Shown in pieces: positions 1 to 7,814 of a stretch of 64,000 nucleotides of DNA. The notes below the pieces were generated by a model. It did no database searches, was not told where the DNA came from, and saw only the letters and a program-made list of their open reading frames with translations. This stretch comes from Marisalimonas sp016777705 (lineage in GTDB: Bacteria; Pseudomonadota; Alphaproteobacteria; Puniceispirillales; Marisalimonadaceae), in contig NZ_CP159808.1 in NCBI RefSeq assembly GCF_047717795.1, positions 1,302,001 to 1,366,000 of the forward strand, read 5' to 3'. The position numbers and the translations under genes are program-made. Positions within the stretch are counted from its first letter, which is position 1; each line of letters begins with the position of its first letter.

Positions 1-264
1 TCTGGAGATAAAAAAGCACCACTAAATATAAATCAAGATGCTAGAATTTATGCTGGCCGACTTAATGAAGGTGACCAAATAATACATAATATTATTGGCA
101 AAGCATATATTTTAATATCTGAAGGAACAATAAATATAAGTGGAAACATAGCACAAAAAGGAGATGGTCTTGCCTTGTCAGAAGAAAAGTTTGTTAAACT
201 AGACGCACTAAGTGATGCGGAGTTACTTATAATAGAGGTTCCTGGAAAAGAAGATGCAAGGTAA
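1..264 (+). CDS. Pirin family protein, C-terminal end only (5' end lies outside the window)
   Basis: Frame 1 is open from the first base to the TAA at 262-264 and gives 87 residues. The segment reads as the C-terminal cupin of the YhaK/pirin type: an NQDARIYAGRLNEGD stretch near the start, then alternating beta-strand and glycine turns (YILISEGTINISG, QKGDGLALS) and a final LLIIEVPG strand. Pirins are bicupin proteins, some with quercetinase activity, but the N-terminal metal-binding cupin is not visible here, so no activity can be claimed. The neighbouring FMN reductase follows 68 nt later on the same strand. The family call is fairly sure; the role is not known. Confidence 0.75.
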   Translation, partial: SGDKKAPLNINQDARIYAGRLNEGDQIIHNIIGKAYILISEGTINISGNIAQKGDGLALSEEKFVKLDALSDAELLIIEVPGKEDAR

Positions 265-332
265 ATTAAGTTATTTAATAAAAAGAAAATCGAAATAAGT
301 TCAATATTTCATAACAAGTGGAGATTTAAAAG

Positions 333-881
333 ATGAAAAAAAATATTTTTATAATAGGTGGTAGCCTAAGGAAGAAATCATACAACAAATTTCTAGCATC
401 TAATCTAATTGAGATTGGGAAAAATGATTTTAATTTTGAGATATTCTCTGATTTTAACTTGCTACCAATGTATAATACTGACGATCATTCTGAAAATGAT
501 TGGCCTTCGGCACTTTTAGAAATTGGAGATAAAATTAAAAATGCAGATGGGGTTATTTTTATAACGCCAGAATATAATTTTTCAGTGCCTGGTTATTTAA
601 AAAATTGTATTGATTGGATTTCCAGACTACCTAACCAACCACTTGACAAAAAACCCGTTTGTATACAATCCGCTTCTTTAGGACCACTTGGAGGAGCTAG
701 AGTTCAATACCATCTTCGTCAAATCCTTGTGTTTTTAAATGCACGAGTTATGAATAAAAATGAAATATTTGTAACATTTGCTAAAACGAAGTTTGATGAA
801 ACAGGTAAGTTAATTGATGAGCAAACAATAAATTTTATCAAAGATCAACTTAATGGATTTAAAATTTTTATAAACGAATAA
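333..881 (+). CDS. NADPH-dependent FMN reductase family protein
   Basis: The 182-residue protein has the flavodoxin-like fold of the FMN_red family. A phosphate-binding loop (GGSLRKKSYNK, about residues 9-19) opens the protein, TPEYNFSVPGYLKNCIDW (about 79-96) is the flavin-ring loop typical of these reductases, and LGGARVQYHLRQIL follows. Family members reduce flavin or quinones with NAD(P)H. The ATG is preceded by GTGGAG at 319-324, eight bases upstream, which supports this start. It lies between the pirin gene and a YCII-like gene on the same strand, a grouping seen in oxidative-stress and quinone-related clusters. It could in principle feed reduced flavin to the HpaB-type enzyme at 21526, but it is far from it, so that is speculation. 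Confidence 0.85.
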   Translation: MKKNIFIIGGSLRKKSYNKFLASNLIEIGKNDFNFEIFSDFNLLPMYNTDDHSENDWPSALLEIGDKIKNADGVIFITPEYNFSVPGYLKNCIDWISRLPNQPLDKKPVCIQSASLGPLGGARVQYHLRQILVFLNARVMNKNEIFVTFAKTKFDETGKLIDEQTINFIKDQLNGFKIFINE

Positions 882-908
882 AATTGATACTTTATAAAGG
901 AGAATAAG

Positions 909-1301
909 ATGAGCGTTCCAAAGGTTACAAAACAAGATGTTCTAAACGCATCAAGTGAAATGCTTAATAAAGATTTATATGTCGTTTTCACAAAACCTGA
1001 AAATGGAATGAAAGCCGTTATGGAAAACTTAGAAGAACACTTAAAGTTCCAAGTTTCTCTCGAAAAAAATGGGGTCATGTTTGGAGCTGGTCCATTTTGG
1101 GAAGATAATGAAATCGATTGGAATGGAGAAGGAATGGTGATAATTAGAGCAAACTCTCTTGATCATGCAAAGCAAATTGCTGCTTCCGATCCAATGCATC
1201 AATCAGGCGCAAGAAATTTCACCGTTAGACCGTGGCTCTTAAACGAAGGTAACATTCAAGTTTCATTAGATTATTCAACTGGAAAATTTAAGTTAAAATA
1301 A
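909..1301 (+). CDS. YCII-related (YciI-like) small protein
   Basis: The protein has 130 residues. Residues about 23-112 match the YCII fold, a dimeric alpha/beta barrel: LYVVFTKPENGMK, then EHLKFQVSLEKNGVMFGAGPF, then IIRANSLDHAKQIAASDPMHQSG. The conserved His in the EHLKF helix is present. Function is unknown for most family members; some act as dehydrochlorinase-like or chlorite-dismutase-fold enzymes. A strong AAGGAG (897-902) lies seven bases before the ATG. It follows the FMN reductase by 27 nt and probably belongs to the same transcript. It ends convergently 10 nt from the acyl-CoA ligase gene. Confidence 0.8.
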   Translation: MSVPKVTKQDVLNASSEMLNKDLYVVFTKPENGMKAVMENLEEHLKFQVSLEKNGVMFGAGPFWEDNEIDWNGEGMVIIRANSLDHAKQIAASDPMHQSGARNFTVRPWLLNEGNIQVSLDYSTGKFKLK

Positions 1302-1321
1302 GTTTTTTCTGTCAACTTATT
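1297..1321. terminator. Candidate bidirectional hairpin between convergent genes
   Basis: AATAAGTT (1297-1304) and AACTTATT (1314-1321) form a perfect 8-bp stem around a 9-nt loop. It overlaps the last codons of both convergent genes. The loop and flanks are T-rich on both strands. The stem is A+T-rich and short, so termination is plausible rather than certain. Confidence 0.4.
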
Positions 1322-2946
1322 CTATGACCACCAAATTGATCTCTTAATTTGTTTTTTAAGATTTTACCTGTAGCTCCTAAAGGAATTAAATCTGTAAAAA
1401 TCACATCGTCAGGTATCATCCATTTGGCAATTTTACCTTCGTATATTTTTAAAATATCATCCTTTGATGGCGATTTTTCAGGCATAGATTGAACAATTAG
1501 AATAGGTCTTTCTTCCCATTTTTCGTGGGGAACAGAAATAACAGCAGCGTTAGCGACCTCTGGATGACCAACGCATATATTTTCTAGATCGATAGAACTT
1601 ATCCATTCACCACCAGATTTAATAATATCTTTTGTTCTGTCGGTAATAGTCATAAATCCATTCTCATCTATTTTCGCAACATCACCTGTATCAAACCACT
1701 CTCCTTCAAGAAATCTATCCTTTTCAGAAGTATCATTATAATATTCCTTTAAAACCCAAAATCCTTTTGATAGCAGTCTGCCTTGAGTCTCCCCGTCTTC
1801 TGGTAAATCGTTGCCTTCATCATCAACTAATTTCATTTGATGACCAAAAATAGTTCTACCTTGTGGAATTTTTTGATCATAATATTCAGTCCTATTTTTA
1901 GGCTCTTCAGCTAATGCGGGCATATTTACAGTTCCAAGTGGGCTCATTTCTGTCATGCCCCATGCATGAATTACCTCTGCTCCAAATTCATCTTCAAATC
2001 CTTCAAACAATGTTCTTGGACAAGAAGATCCACCTATAACCAGTCTTTTAACTGTATCTATTTTTTTGCCAGAATCCCTTAAGTGATTTAATAATAAAAG
2101 CCAAATAGTAGGAACACCAAGGGAAATAGTTACCTTTTCTGCGTTCATAAGATCAGTTAAGCTTTCACCATCTAGCTTCGCACCAGGAAAAACTATTTTA
2201 GTGCCACACATTGGCGCCGCATAGGGTGTGCCCCAGGCATTAACATGAAACATTGGAACAACTGGGAGCACTACGTCTTTAGCTCCGTACGGGACTACAT
2301 CTTTTAAGTTCATACCATAAGCATGAAGAACTGTAGATCTATGTGAATAAAGAACACCTTTTGGATTACCTGTTGTTCCAGAGGTGTAGCATAAGGATGA
2401 AGCGGTTTTCTCATCTAATTGTGGCCAAATAAATTGGTCAGTTTCATCTTTAATAAAATCCTCATAACATATTACTTTTATATCATCTTTGATTTTAGGT
2501 TTTACCATATTCTTAGCGTCAGTCATGACCACTATGGCTTCAACTGTTTTAAAGTTTACAGATGCTTTTTCTATCAATGGTAAAATATTCAAATCAACAC
2601 ATAAAACTTTGTCTTCTGCGTGGTTAACAATATAGGAAACTTGGTCAGGGTGTAACCTAGGATTAAGTGTGTGACATATAAGCCCACTACAAGAAGTTGC
2701 GTAATATATTTCTAAGTGTCTATAACCATTCCATGCTAAAGTTCCAACTTTATCACCTTGTTGCAGATTTAATAATTTTAGAGCATTAGCTAATTTCTTA
2801 GTTCTTTTACCCCAATCTGAATAATTATATCTATGAATGCCACCCTCAACTGTATTAGATACAATCTCTTGTTTTCCATAGTTTCTAACGGCATGTTCAA
2901 AAATACTTGAAATTAACAAAGGATGATCCTGCATCAAACCTAACAT
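1312..2946 (-). CDS. Acyl-CoA ligase (ANL superfamily), DmdB-like
   Basis: This 544-residue AMP-forming ligase activates a carboxylic acid to its CoA thioester. The phosphate loop YTSGTTGNPKGV is at residues 187-198, followed by HAWGMTEMSP, the TGD of the hinge region and DRTKDIIKSGGEWIS. The adenylation lysine sits in ATGKILKNKLRDQF near the C-terminus. The first 110 residues (PLLISSIFEHAVRNYG, LAWNGYRHLEIYYA, CHTLNPRLHPDQ) resemble the 3-methylmercaptopropionyl-CoA ligase DmdB and its medium-chain acyl-CoA relatives. The substrate cannot be read from sequence and no other DMSP gene is present. It lies 48 nt downstream of hyuB on the same strand and may be co-transcribed with the hydantoinase genes, perhaps activating the acid released by ring opening. 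Confidence 0.85.
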   Translation of the reverse strand: MLGLMQDHPLLISSIFEHAVRNYGKQEIVSNTVEGGIHRYNYSDWGKRTKKLANALKLLNLQQGDKVGTLAWNGYRHLEIYYATSCSGLICHTLNPRLHPDQVSYIVNHAEDKVLCVDLNILPLIEKASVNFKTVEAIVVMTDAKNMVKPKIKDDIKVICYEDFIKDETDQFIWPQLDEKTASSLCYTSGTTGNPKGVLYSHRSTVLHAYGMNLKDVVPYGAKDVVLPVVPMFHVNAWGTPYAAPMCGTKIVFPGAKLDGESLTDLMNAEKVTISLGVPTIWLLLLNHLRDSGKKIDTVKRLVIGGSSCPRTLFEGFEDEFGAEVIHAWGMTEMSPLGTVNMPALAEEPKNRTEYYDQKIPQGRTIFGHQMKLVDDEGNDLPEDGETQGRLLSKGFWVLKEYYNDTSEKDRFLEGEWFDTGDVAKIDENGFMTITDRTKDIIKSGGEWISSIDLENICVGHPEVANAAVISVPHEKWEERPILIVQSMPEKSPSKDDILKIYEGKIAKWMIPDDVIFTDLIPLGATGKILKNKLRDQFGGHRIS

Positions 2947-2994
2947 ATAACTATCTCCAAAATTTAGACTTAATAAATTCTATCTAGCATTACT

Positions 2995-4746
2995 CTATAA
3001 TATTTTTTTATTTTTTCGCAAAAGTTTTGTTTCTTTTTGATTAATTTCGTAATCTTTTTCGTTAACATATACTCCAAAAAGTTGAATTGCTTCTTCTATA
3101 GAATATTTTTTTTCTATGACATCTTTTAATACCAACAGCTCATCTCTTTCAAATGGAAGGCCATAACCTCCGCCTCCAGGTGTTTTTACATGAACTGTGT
3201 CACCTTTTTTTAGCTGAATATCCTGCTCTTTAGACAAATGAACAGGGGTGTAAACTTTTTTTGATTGCTCGACATTAACAATGTTAACTTGACCATCCTG
3301 GCCTCCCATAGCTCCTTGAGGGCCAAATCTGCCATGATCCATTACAAAACTTGCTTGAGCATTATTACATAAAATCTCTAACTTATAATCTAAACCAAAA
3401 CCACCTCTTTGTTTGCCTGCGCCTCCTGAACCTTCATGAAGAGCGTAATGGTGATACAAAACTGGAAATTTTTGTTCCATTATCTCTACAGGTGGAGCTT
3501 TGGATATGCCTATAGTTGAACATCCATTAGCAAGGCCATCGTGATCAGAATTACCGCCATACCCCCCACCAGATAATTGATACATAACAAAGTCGCTATT
3601 TGCATCTTCATTAAAACCACCCAAAGCAAAATTTCCACTTGTACCTGCGGGTGCTGCAGTGACCCTTGATGGAAGGACTTCAACTAATGCGATAAACACT
3701 GCTTCAGCAATTCTTTGTGAAACCTCTGCTGCACAACCAGAAACAGGTCTTGGATAATGAGCATCTAAAAATGTGTTTAATGGTCTTTTAACTTTAAGAG
3801 GAATAAAAGCACCACCATTTATAGGAACTTCTGGGAAAATGTGTCTCATAGCTAAGTAAACAGAACTTAAAGTAGTAGCTAAAACAGAGTTCATTGGGCC
3901 CTTACATGGCTTAGATGAACCAGAAAAATCAAATTCTAATTCTTCTTCTTTTTTGGTAATTGATAATTTAATTTCTAGAGGTTCGTTAACTACCCCATCA
4001 GAGTCAACCCATGCAGAAGATTTGTAAATACCATCAGGTATTTCTTGTATCATTGACTTCATTTGATCTGAAGCTGCATTTCTTAACTCAACTATACTTT
4101 TTTCTACAACATCATCACCATATTTGTCTAAGAGTATATTTAGACGTTCTTCACCAACTAAGAGAGCGGCTTCTTGAGCTTTTACGTCGCCAATTCTTTG
4201 GTCGGCAACACGAATATTAGAGCAAATAATTGAGTAAATTTCATTGTCAAGTTTACCTTTTTTAAAAAGTTTGACTGGAGGTAGCCTTAAACCTTCTTGT
4301 TCTACAGCTGTCGCAGAAGCTGAAAACCCACCTGGGACACTTCCACCAATATCAGGCCAATGTCCAGTATTAGATAACCAACAAAAAATTTTACCTTTTC
4401 TAAAATAAGGTTTTACAAACCTTACGTCCATTAAGTGTGTTCCTCCAAGGTAAGGATCGTTAACAATGTAAATGTCATCCTGATTAGGTTTATCTACTTT
4501 GCCTTCGTTTATTAACCTAATAAGCTCTCTTGTAGAATACTCCATAGTACCAACAAAGACGGGCAACCCTCCAATTCCTTGGGCAATAAGGTCACCACTT
4601 TCAGCGGCATAAATACCATCTGAACGGTCATTTGCTTCTGAAATAACTGGAGAAAAAGCTGCACGAGAAAACGTTAAATCCATTTCATCACAAACCTGTT
4701 GAAGGCCTGCTTGAATAACAGATAGTGTTATTTTATCTATACCCAT
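2995..4746 (-). CDS. hyuB: Hydantoinase B / oxoprolinase family subunit
   Basis: This 583-residue protein is the B subunit of an ATP-dependent hydantoinase/oxoprolinase/acetone-carboxylase-type enzyme. Visible family features are the N-terminal QAGLQQVCDEMDLTFSRAAFSPVISE segment, NDPYLGGTHLMDVRF, the GGSVPGGFSASATAVEQEG block and the glycine-rich C-terminus TPGGGGYG. The B subunit works with HyuA: in the family, HyuA uses ATP to activate a cyclic imide or amide and the pair opens it. Its ATG overlaps the hyuA stop in a TAATG arrangement (1-nt overlap), so translation is coupled. No truncation is seen. The gene pair lies divergent from the molybdenum hydroxylase operon, which suggests a role in opening a lactam or imide ring. 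Acetophenone- or acetone-carboxylase-like chemistry is possible but less likely, as no gamma subunit is nearby. Confidence 0.9.
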   Translation of the reverse strand: MGIDKITLSVIQAGLQQVCDEMDLTFSRAAFSPVISEANDRSDGIYAAESGDLIAQGIGGLPVFVGTMEYSTRELIRLINEGKVDKPNQDDIYIVNDPYLGGTHLMDVRFVKPYFRKGKIFCWLSNTGHWPDIGGSVPGGFSASATAVEQEGLRLPPVKLFKKGKLDNEIYSIICSNIRVADQRIGDVKAQEAALLVGEERLNILLDKYGDDVVEKSIVELRNAASDQMKSMIQEIPDGIYKSSAWVDSDGVVNEPLEIKLSITKKEEELEFDFSGSSKPCKGPMNSVLATTLSSVYLAMRHIFPEVPINGGAFIPLKVKRPLNTFLDAHYPRPVSGCAAEVSQRIAEAVFIALVEVLPSRVTAAPAGTSGNFALGGFNEDANSDFVMYQLSGGGYGGNSDHDGLANGCSTIGISKAPPVEIMEQKFPVLYHHYALHEGSGGAGKQRGGFGLDYKLEILCNNAQASFVMDHGRFGPQGAMGGQDGQVNIVNVEQSKKVYTPVHLSKEQDIQLKKGDTVHVKTPGGGGYGLPFERDELLVLKDVIEKKYSIEEAIQLFGVYVNEKDYEINQKETKLLRKNKKIL

Positions 4747-6815
4747 TAAAAATCACCTACCTCAATAAATATATTGCCTAAATCATCCCCATAGGCCTCA
4801 TCATTTGGCTCTATTAAGGTTGTCGTATCCATTTGTTCAATTATTGCAGGCCCTTTAATTTTAAATTGAAATGGTAATTTGTCTCTAGAATAAATTGGTG
4901 TATTTAAAAATTTATCCTTAAAGAAAACTTCTCTATATTCTAATATAGCATCTTCTGCTTCATCCACTTTTCCAGATATATTATTTAATAATGCAAGGTC
5001 TAAAGGAATTTTATGGCCTTGAACCGTAGTGTTGATATTAACTATATTTGCTTTGATCTGAGGGAGTTCAACTTTAAATCTTATTAAATAGGCATCTTCA
5101 AAACTTTTTTGTATATATTTTAAATCTGGTTTTGAATCATCTAGATTAATTCTTAAAATGTGGGTTTGACCAATAAATTGCATATCAAGACTGAAACTTG
5201 AACTGATTTTTGTGAGTTCAAGACCTTGTTTTTTGATTAACTCTTCTCCTCTTTCTTTTTGTTTTTTAAAGATAGTATGTAAATCAACAACATTAACTTT
5301 TTCAACAGGAATATTTAAAGTCTTAGTAAAATCTTGTCTTAAATCAGCAATAACACAACCTAGTGCATTCGTAATTCCTGGTCGAGCTGGTACTAATACT
5401 TTTGGGATACCCAGTTCTTTTGCCAAAGAACTAGCATGTAATGGACCAGCACCTCCAAAAGCGAATAAAGTGAAATCCCTTGGGTCAACACCAAGTGAAA
5501 TGGAAACCATTCTTATAGCACCTGCCATTTTTGTATTAGCAATTTTTACAACTGCTTGAGCAGTTTGAACTTCATCAAGCCCTAGTCCTTCGCCCAAAGC
5601 AGAATTAAAAATATTTTTAATTTCATTTAAAGAGACATTTTTTTTCTCTGAAATTATTTTAGATATATTCAATCGACCAAGAAGAAGATTTGCATCCGAA
5701 ATAGTTGGTAAAGTTCCACCATTACCATAACAAATGGGACCAGGTTTAGAACCAGCACTTTCTGGACCCACTTCTAGTAAACCCGCCAAATTTAATTTAG
5801 CTATTGAACCGCCACCGGCTCCTACTGTTCTTACATCCACCATAGGAACGTGAACGGGCATAGCATATTCAACCTCTAAATCACTAGAAACAGATGGCTC
5901 ATTTCCAATAATTAGAGCCACATCAGTTGAAGTTCCACCCATATCATATGTAATAATATTATTAATTCCAGAGGATTTTCCAGTATGCGCAGCAGCAATG
6001 ACACCAGAAGCAGGTCCAGACATTACTGTTTTTGCTGCCTCTTCAACTACTAATTTTGACGAAATAGTGCCGCCATTACCATTCATAACAAGTAATTCAC
6101 CAGTATATCCATTCGAAACAAGTTCTTTTTCTAATTTATTAAGATATTTTTCTAGTATAGGTTGAACACTAGCATTAATCGCTGCTGTAACACCTCTTTC
6201 ATATTCTCTATTTTCAGAGAGTAATGAATGGCCCATTGTTATATAATTATTAGGCCATATTTTTGAAATTATTTCTAAGGCCATAAGTTCATGTTGGTTG
6301 TTAGCATAGGAGTGAAGAAAATGAATAACAATAGACTCACAACCCAATTTTAGAAGTTTTTTAGTAGCATTAATTATTTCAATTTCTGAAAGTGACTTAA
6401 TAACTTTTCCACTAGCATTAATTCTTTCATTAACTTCATAACGTAAGTCTCTGGGTATTATTGGAACAAATTTTCCTAACATGCCATAAGAATTAGGTCT
6501 AGTTCTCCTACCTAATTCGATCACATCTCTAAAGCCTTTAGTTGTAATAAAACCAGTCTTAGATAACTTTCGCTCTAATAAAGCATTGGTAGTAGTAGTA
6601 GTTCCATGAACAATTAACTTTACTTTTTCTAAGTCAAGTTCAGCCTTCTTGATTGCATTCATAACTCCAAAGGCCTGATTTTCTGATGATGTTGGAACTT
6701 TTGCAAATTCTATAAAATTATTTTTTTTGTTAACGTATATTAGGTCTGTGAAAGTTCCACCTACATCTATGCCTAGAACATTAAACTTTTCAGAATTTGT
6801 TTTATTTATTTTCAT
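4746..6815 (-). CDS. hyuA: Hydantoinase A / oxoprolinase family subunit
   Basis: This 689-residue subunit holds the ATP-binding ASKHA-type fold. DVGGTFTD is at residues 17-24, HGTTTTTNALLER at 70-82 and GRRTRP at 102-107. The second phosphate motif YDMGGTSTDVALI lies near residue 290, followed by VRTVGAGGGSIAKL and FGGAGPLHA. The family hydrolyses ATP while opening five- or six-membered cyclic amides such as hydantoin or 5-oxoproline. Length is normal for a free-standing A subunit. The gene starts an operon hyuA-hyuB-acyl-CoA ligase that diverges from the molybdenum hydroxylase genes across 141 nt, so the two sets may share control. The true substrate is unknown; the surrounding genes suggest a reduced N-heterocycle. 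Confidence 0.92.
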   Translation of the reverse strand: MKINKTNSEKFNVLGIDVGGTFTDLIYVNKKNNFIEFAKVPTSSENQAFGVMNAIKKAELDLEKVKLIVHGTTTTTNALLERKLSKTGFITTKGFRDVIELGRRTRPNSYGMLGKFVPIIPRDLRYEVNERINASGKVIKSLSEIEIINATKKLLKLGCESIVIHFLHSYANNQHELMALEIISKIWPNNYITMGHSLLSENREYERGVTAAINASVQPILEKYLNKLEKELVSNGYTGELLVMNGNGGTISSKLVVEEAAKTVMSGPASGVIAAAHTGKSSGINNIITYDMGGTSTDVALIIGNEPSVSSDLEVEYAMPVHVPMVDVRTVGAGGGSIAKLNLAGLLEVGPESAGSKPGPICYGNGGTLPTISDANLLLGRLNISKIISEKKNVSLNEIKNIFNSALGEGLGLDEVQTAQAVVKIANTKMAGAIRMVSISLGVDPRDFTLFAFGGAGPLHASSLAKELGIPKVLVPARPGITNALGCVIADLRQDFTKTLNIPVEKVNVVDLHTIFKKQKERGEELIKKQGLELTKISSSFSLDMQFIGQTHILRINLDDSKPDLKYIQKSFEDAYLIRFKVELPQIKANIVNINTTVQGHKIPLDLALLNNISGKVDEAEDAILEYREVFFKDKFLNTPIYSRDKLPFQFKIKGPAIIEQMDTTTLIEPNDEAYGDDLGNIFIEVGDF

Positions 6816-6891
6816 ATTTCAAAACCAATAGATTAAAACATAATAAAATTTATTTTAAATAATTTACAAAAAATTGTTAGATCATATATTG

Positions 6892-6907
6892 TGATTATCA
6901 TCAATCA
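6892..6907. promoter_or_regulatory. Inverted repeat in the hyuA / molybdenum hydroxylase divergent region
   Basis: TGATT (6892-6896) and AATCA (6903-6907) form a small inverted repeat around six bases, in the 141-nt spacer between the divergent operons. The spacer (6816-6956) is otherwise A+T-rich with no ORF. The repeat could be an operator half-site pair, but repeats this short also arise by chance in such sequence. Confidence 0.25.
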
Positions 6908-6956
6908 TTGTTAAAAAAATAAATGAAACTCGGTTTTAGAATTAGTTAGAAATTTA

Positions 6957-7814
6957 GTGTATTACAGACCTGAAAATATAAATGACGCAATTACTACTCT
7001 GTCTAAAGGGGAACTGACTATTGCAGCAGGATGTACAGACTTATTTCCAACAACTCAAGAAGATAGTCTCGGCAGTAATATTTTAGACATATCAGCTATC
7101 AAATCATTAAAGAGTATTACTATTGAAAAAGAATTCCGAAGAATTGGCTCAGGAGTAACTTGGACAGATCTTGAAAATGAAGAATTACCAAATTGTTACG
7201 ACATGCTTAAAGAATGCAGTTTACAGGTAGGATCAAGGCAAATTCAAAATTTAGGAACTATAGGAGGCAATCTATGCAACGCTTCCCCTGCTGCAGACGG
7301 TGTCCCTTGCCTTTTATCATTAGATGCATCAGTTGAACTGATATCAACAAATGGAAAAAGAATTTTAAAATTAGACGATTTTATTAAAGGCTCTAGAAAT
7401 ACAGAATTAAAGAAAAACGAAATATTATCTGCAATTCTTATTCCTGAAAAAGCTGAAAGAGGACATTCATCTTTTGTTAAGTTAGGCGCACGAAAATATT
7501 TAGTTATTTCCATTGCAATGGTTGCATGTAAAATTAACTTAGATGGCGATGTTATATCTGACATTGCTATATCTATAGGCTCTTGTAGCGCTGTTGCCAG
7601 AAGATTAGGAGAACTAGAAAACACTTTAATTGGGAAGAACGTAAATTCTGACTTAACTCAAGATATTTATAATTTTGATTACAAAAATCATATATCACCA
7701 ATTAATGACATAAGAGGAACTGATGCATACAGACTTGAAGTAGCTAAAGTTTTGGTAAAGAACTCGATTATAGATACTATCAAAAAATTTAAAAAAAAAG
7801 GCCAATATGAATAA
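6957..7814 (+). CDS. Molybdenum hydroxylase, FAD-binding (medium) subunit
   Basis: This 285-residue protein is the FAD subunit of a xanthine-dehydrogenase-family enzyme. The pyrophosphate-binding motif AAGCTDLF lies near residues 23-30. NLGTIGGNLCNASPAADGVP (about 96-115) is the second FAD motif. The CO-dehydrogenase flavoprotein C-terminal domain follows (VKLGARKYLVISIAMVAC onwards). It passes electrons from the iron-sulphur clusters to an acceptor such as NAD+ or oxygen. Translation starts at GTG: an in-frame stop lies at 6924-6926, no ATG lies between, and the protein begins exactly where homologues begin. No strong Shine-Dalgarno sequence is seen. Its end overlaps the next gene by 8 nt, so the two are co-translated subunits. 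It opens a plus-strand operon divergent from hyuA. Confidence 0.9.
   Translation: MYYRPENINDAITTLSKGELTIAAGCTDLFPTTQEDSLGSNILDISAIKSLKSITIEKEFRRIGSGVTWTDLENEELPNCYDMLKECSLQVGSRQIQNLGTIGGNLCNASPAADGVPCLLSLDASVELISTNGKRILKLDDFIKGSRNTELKKNEILSAILIPEKAERGHSSFVKLGARKYLVISIAMVACKINLDGDVISDIAISIGSCSAVARRLGELENTLIGKNVNSDLTQDIYNFDYKNHISPINDIRGTDAYRLEVAKVLVKNSIIDTIKKFKKKGQYE

Noticed and set aside
5212..5559. Plus-strand frame of 115 codons inside hyuA
   Set aside because: It is antisense to a conserved HyuA region with clear motifs, has no family resemblance and no ribosome site.
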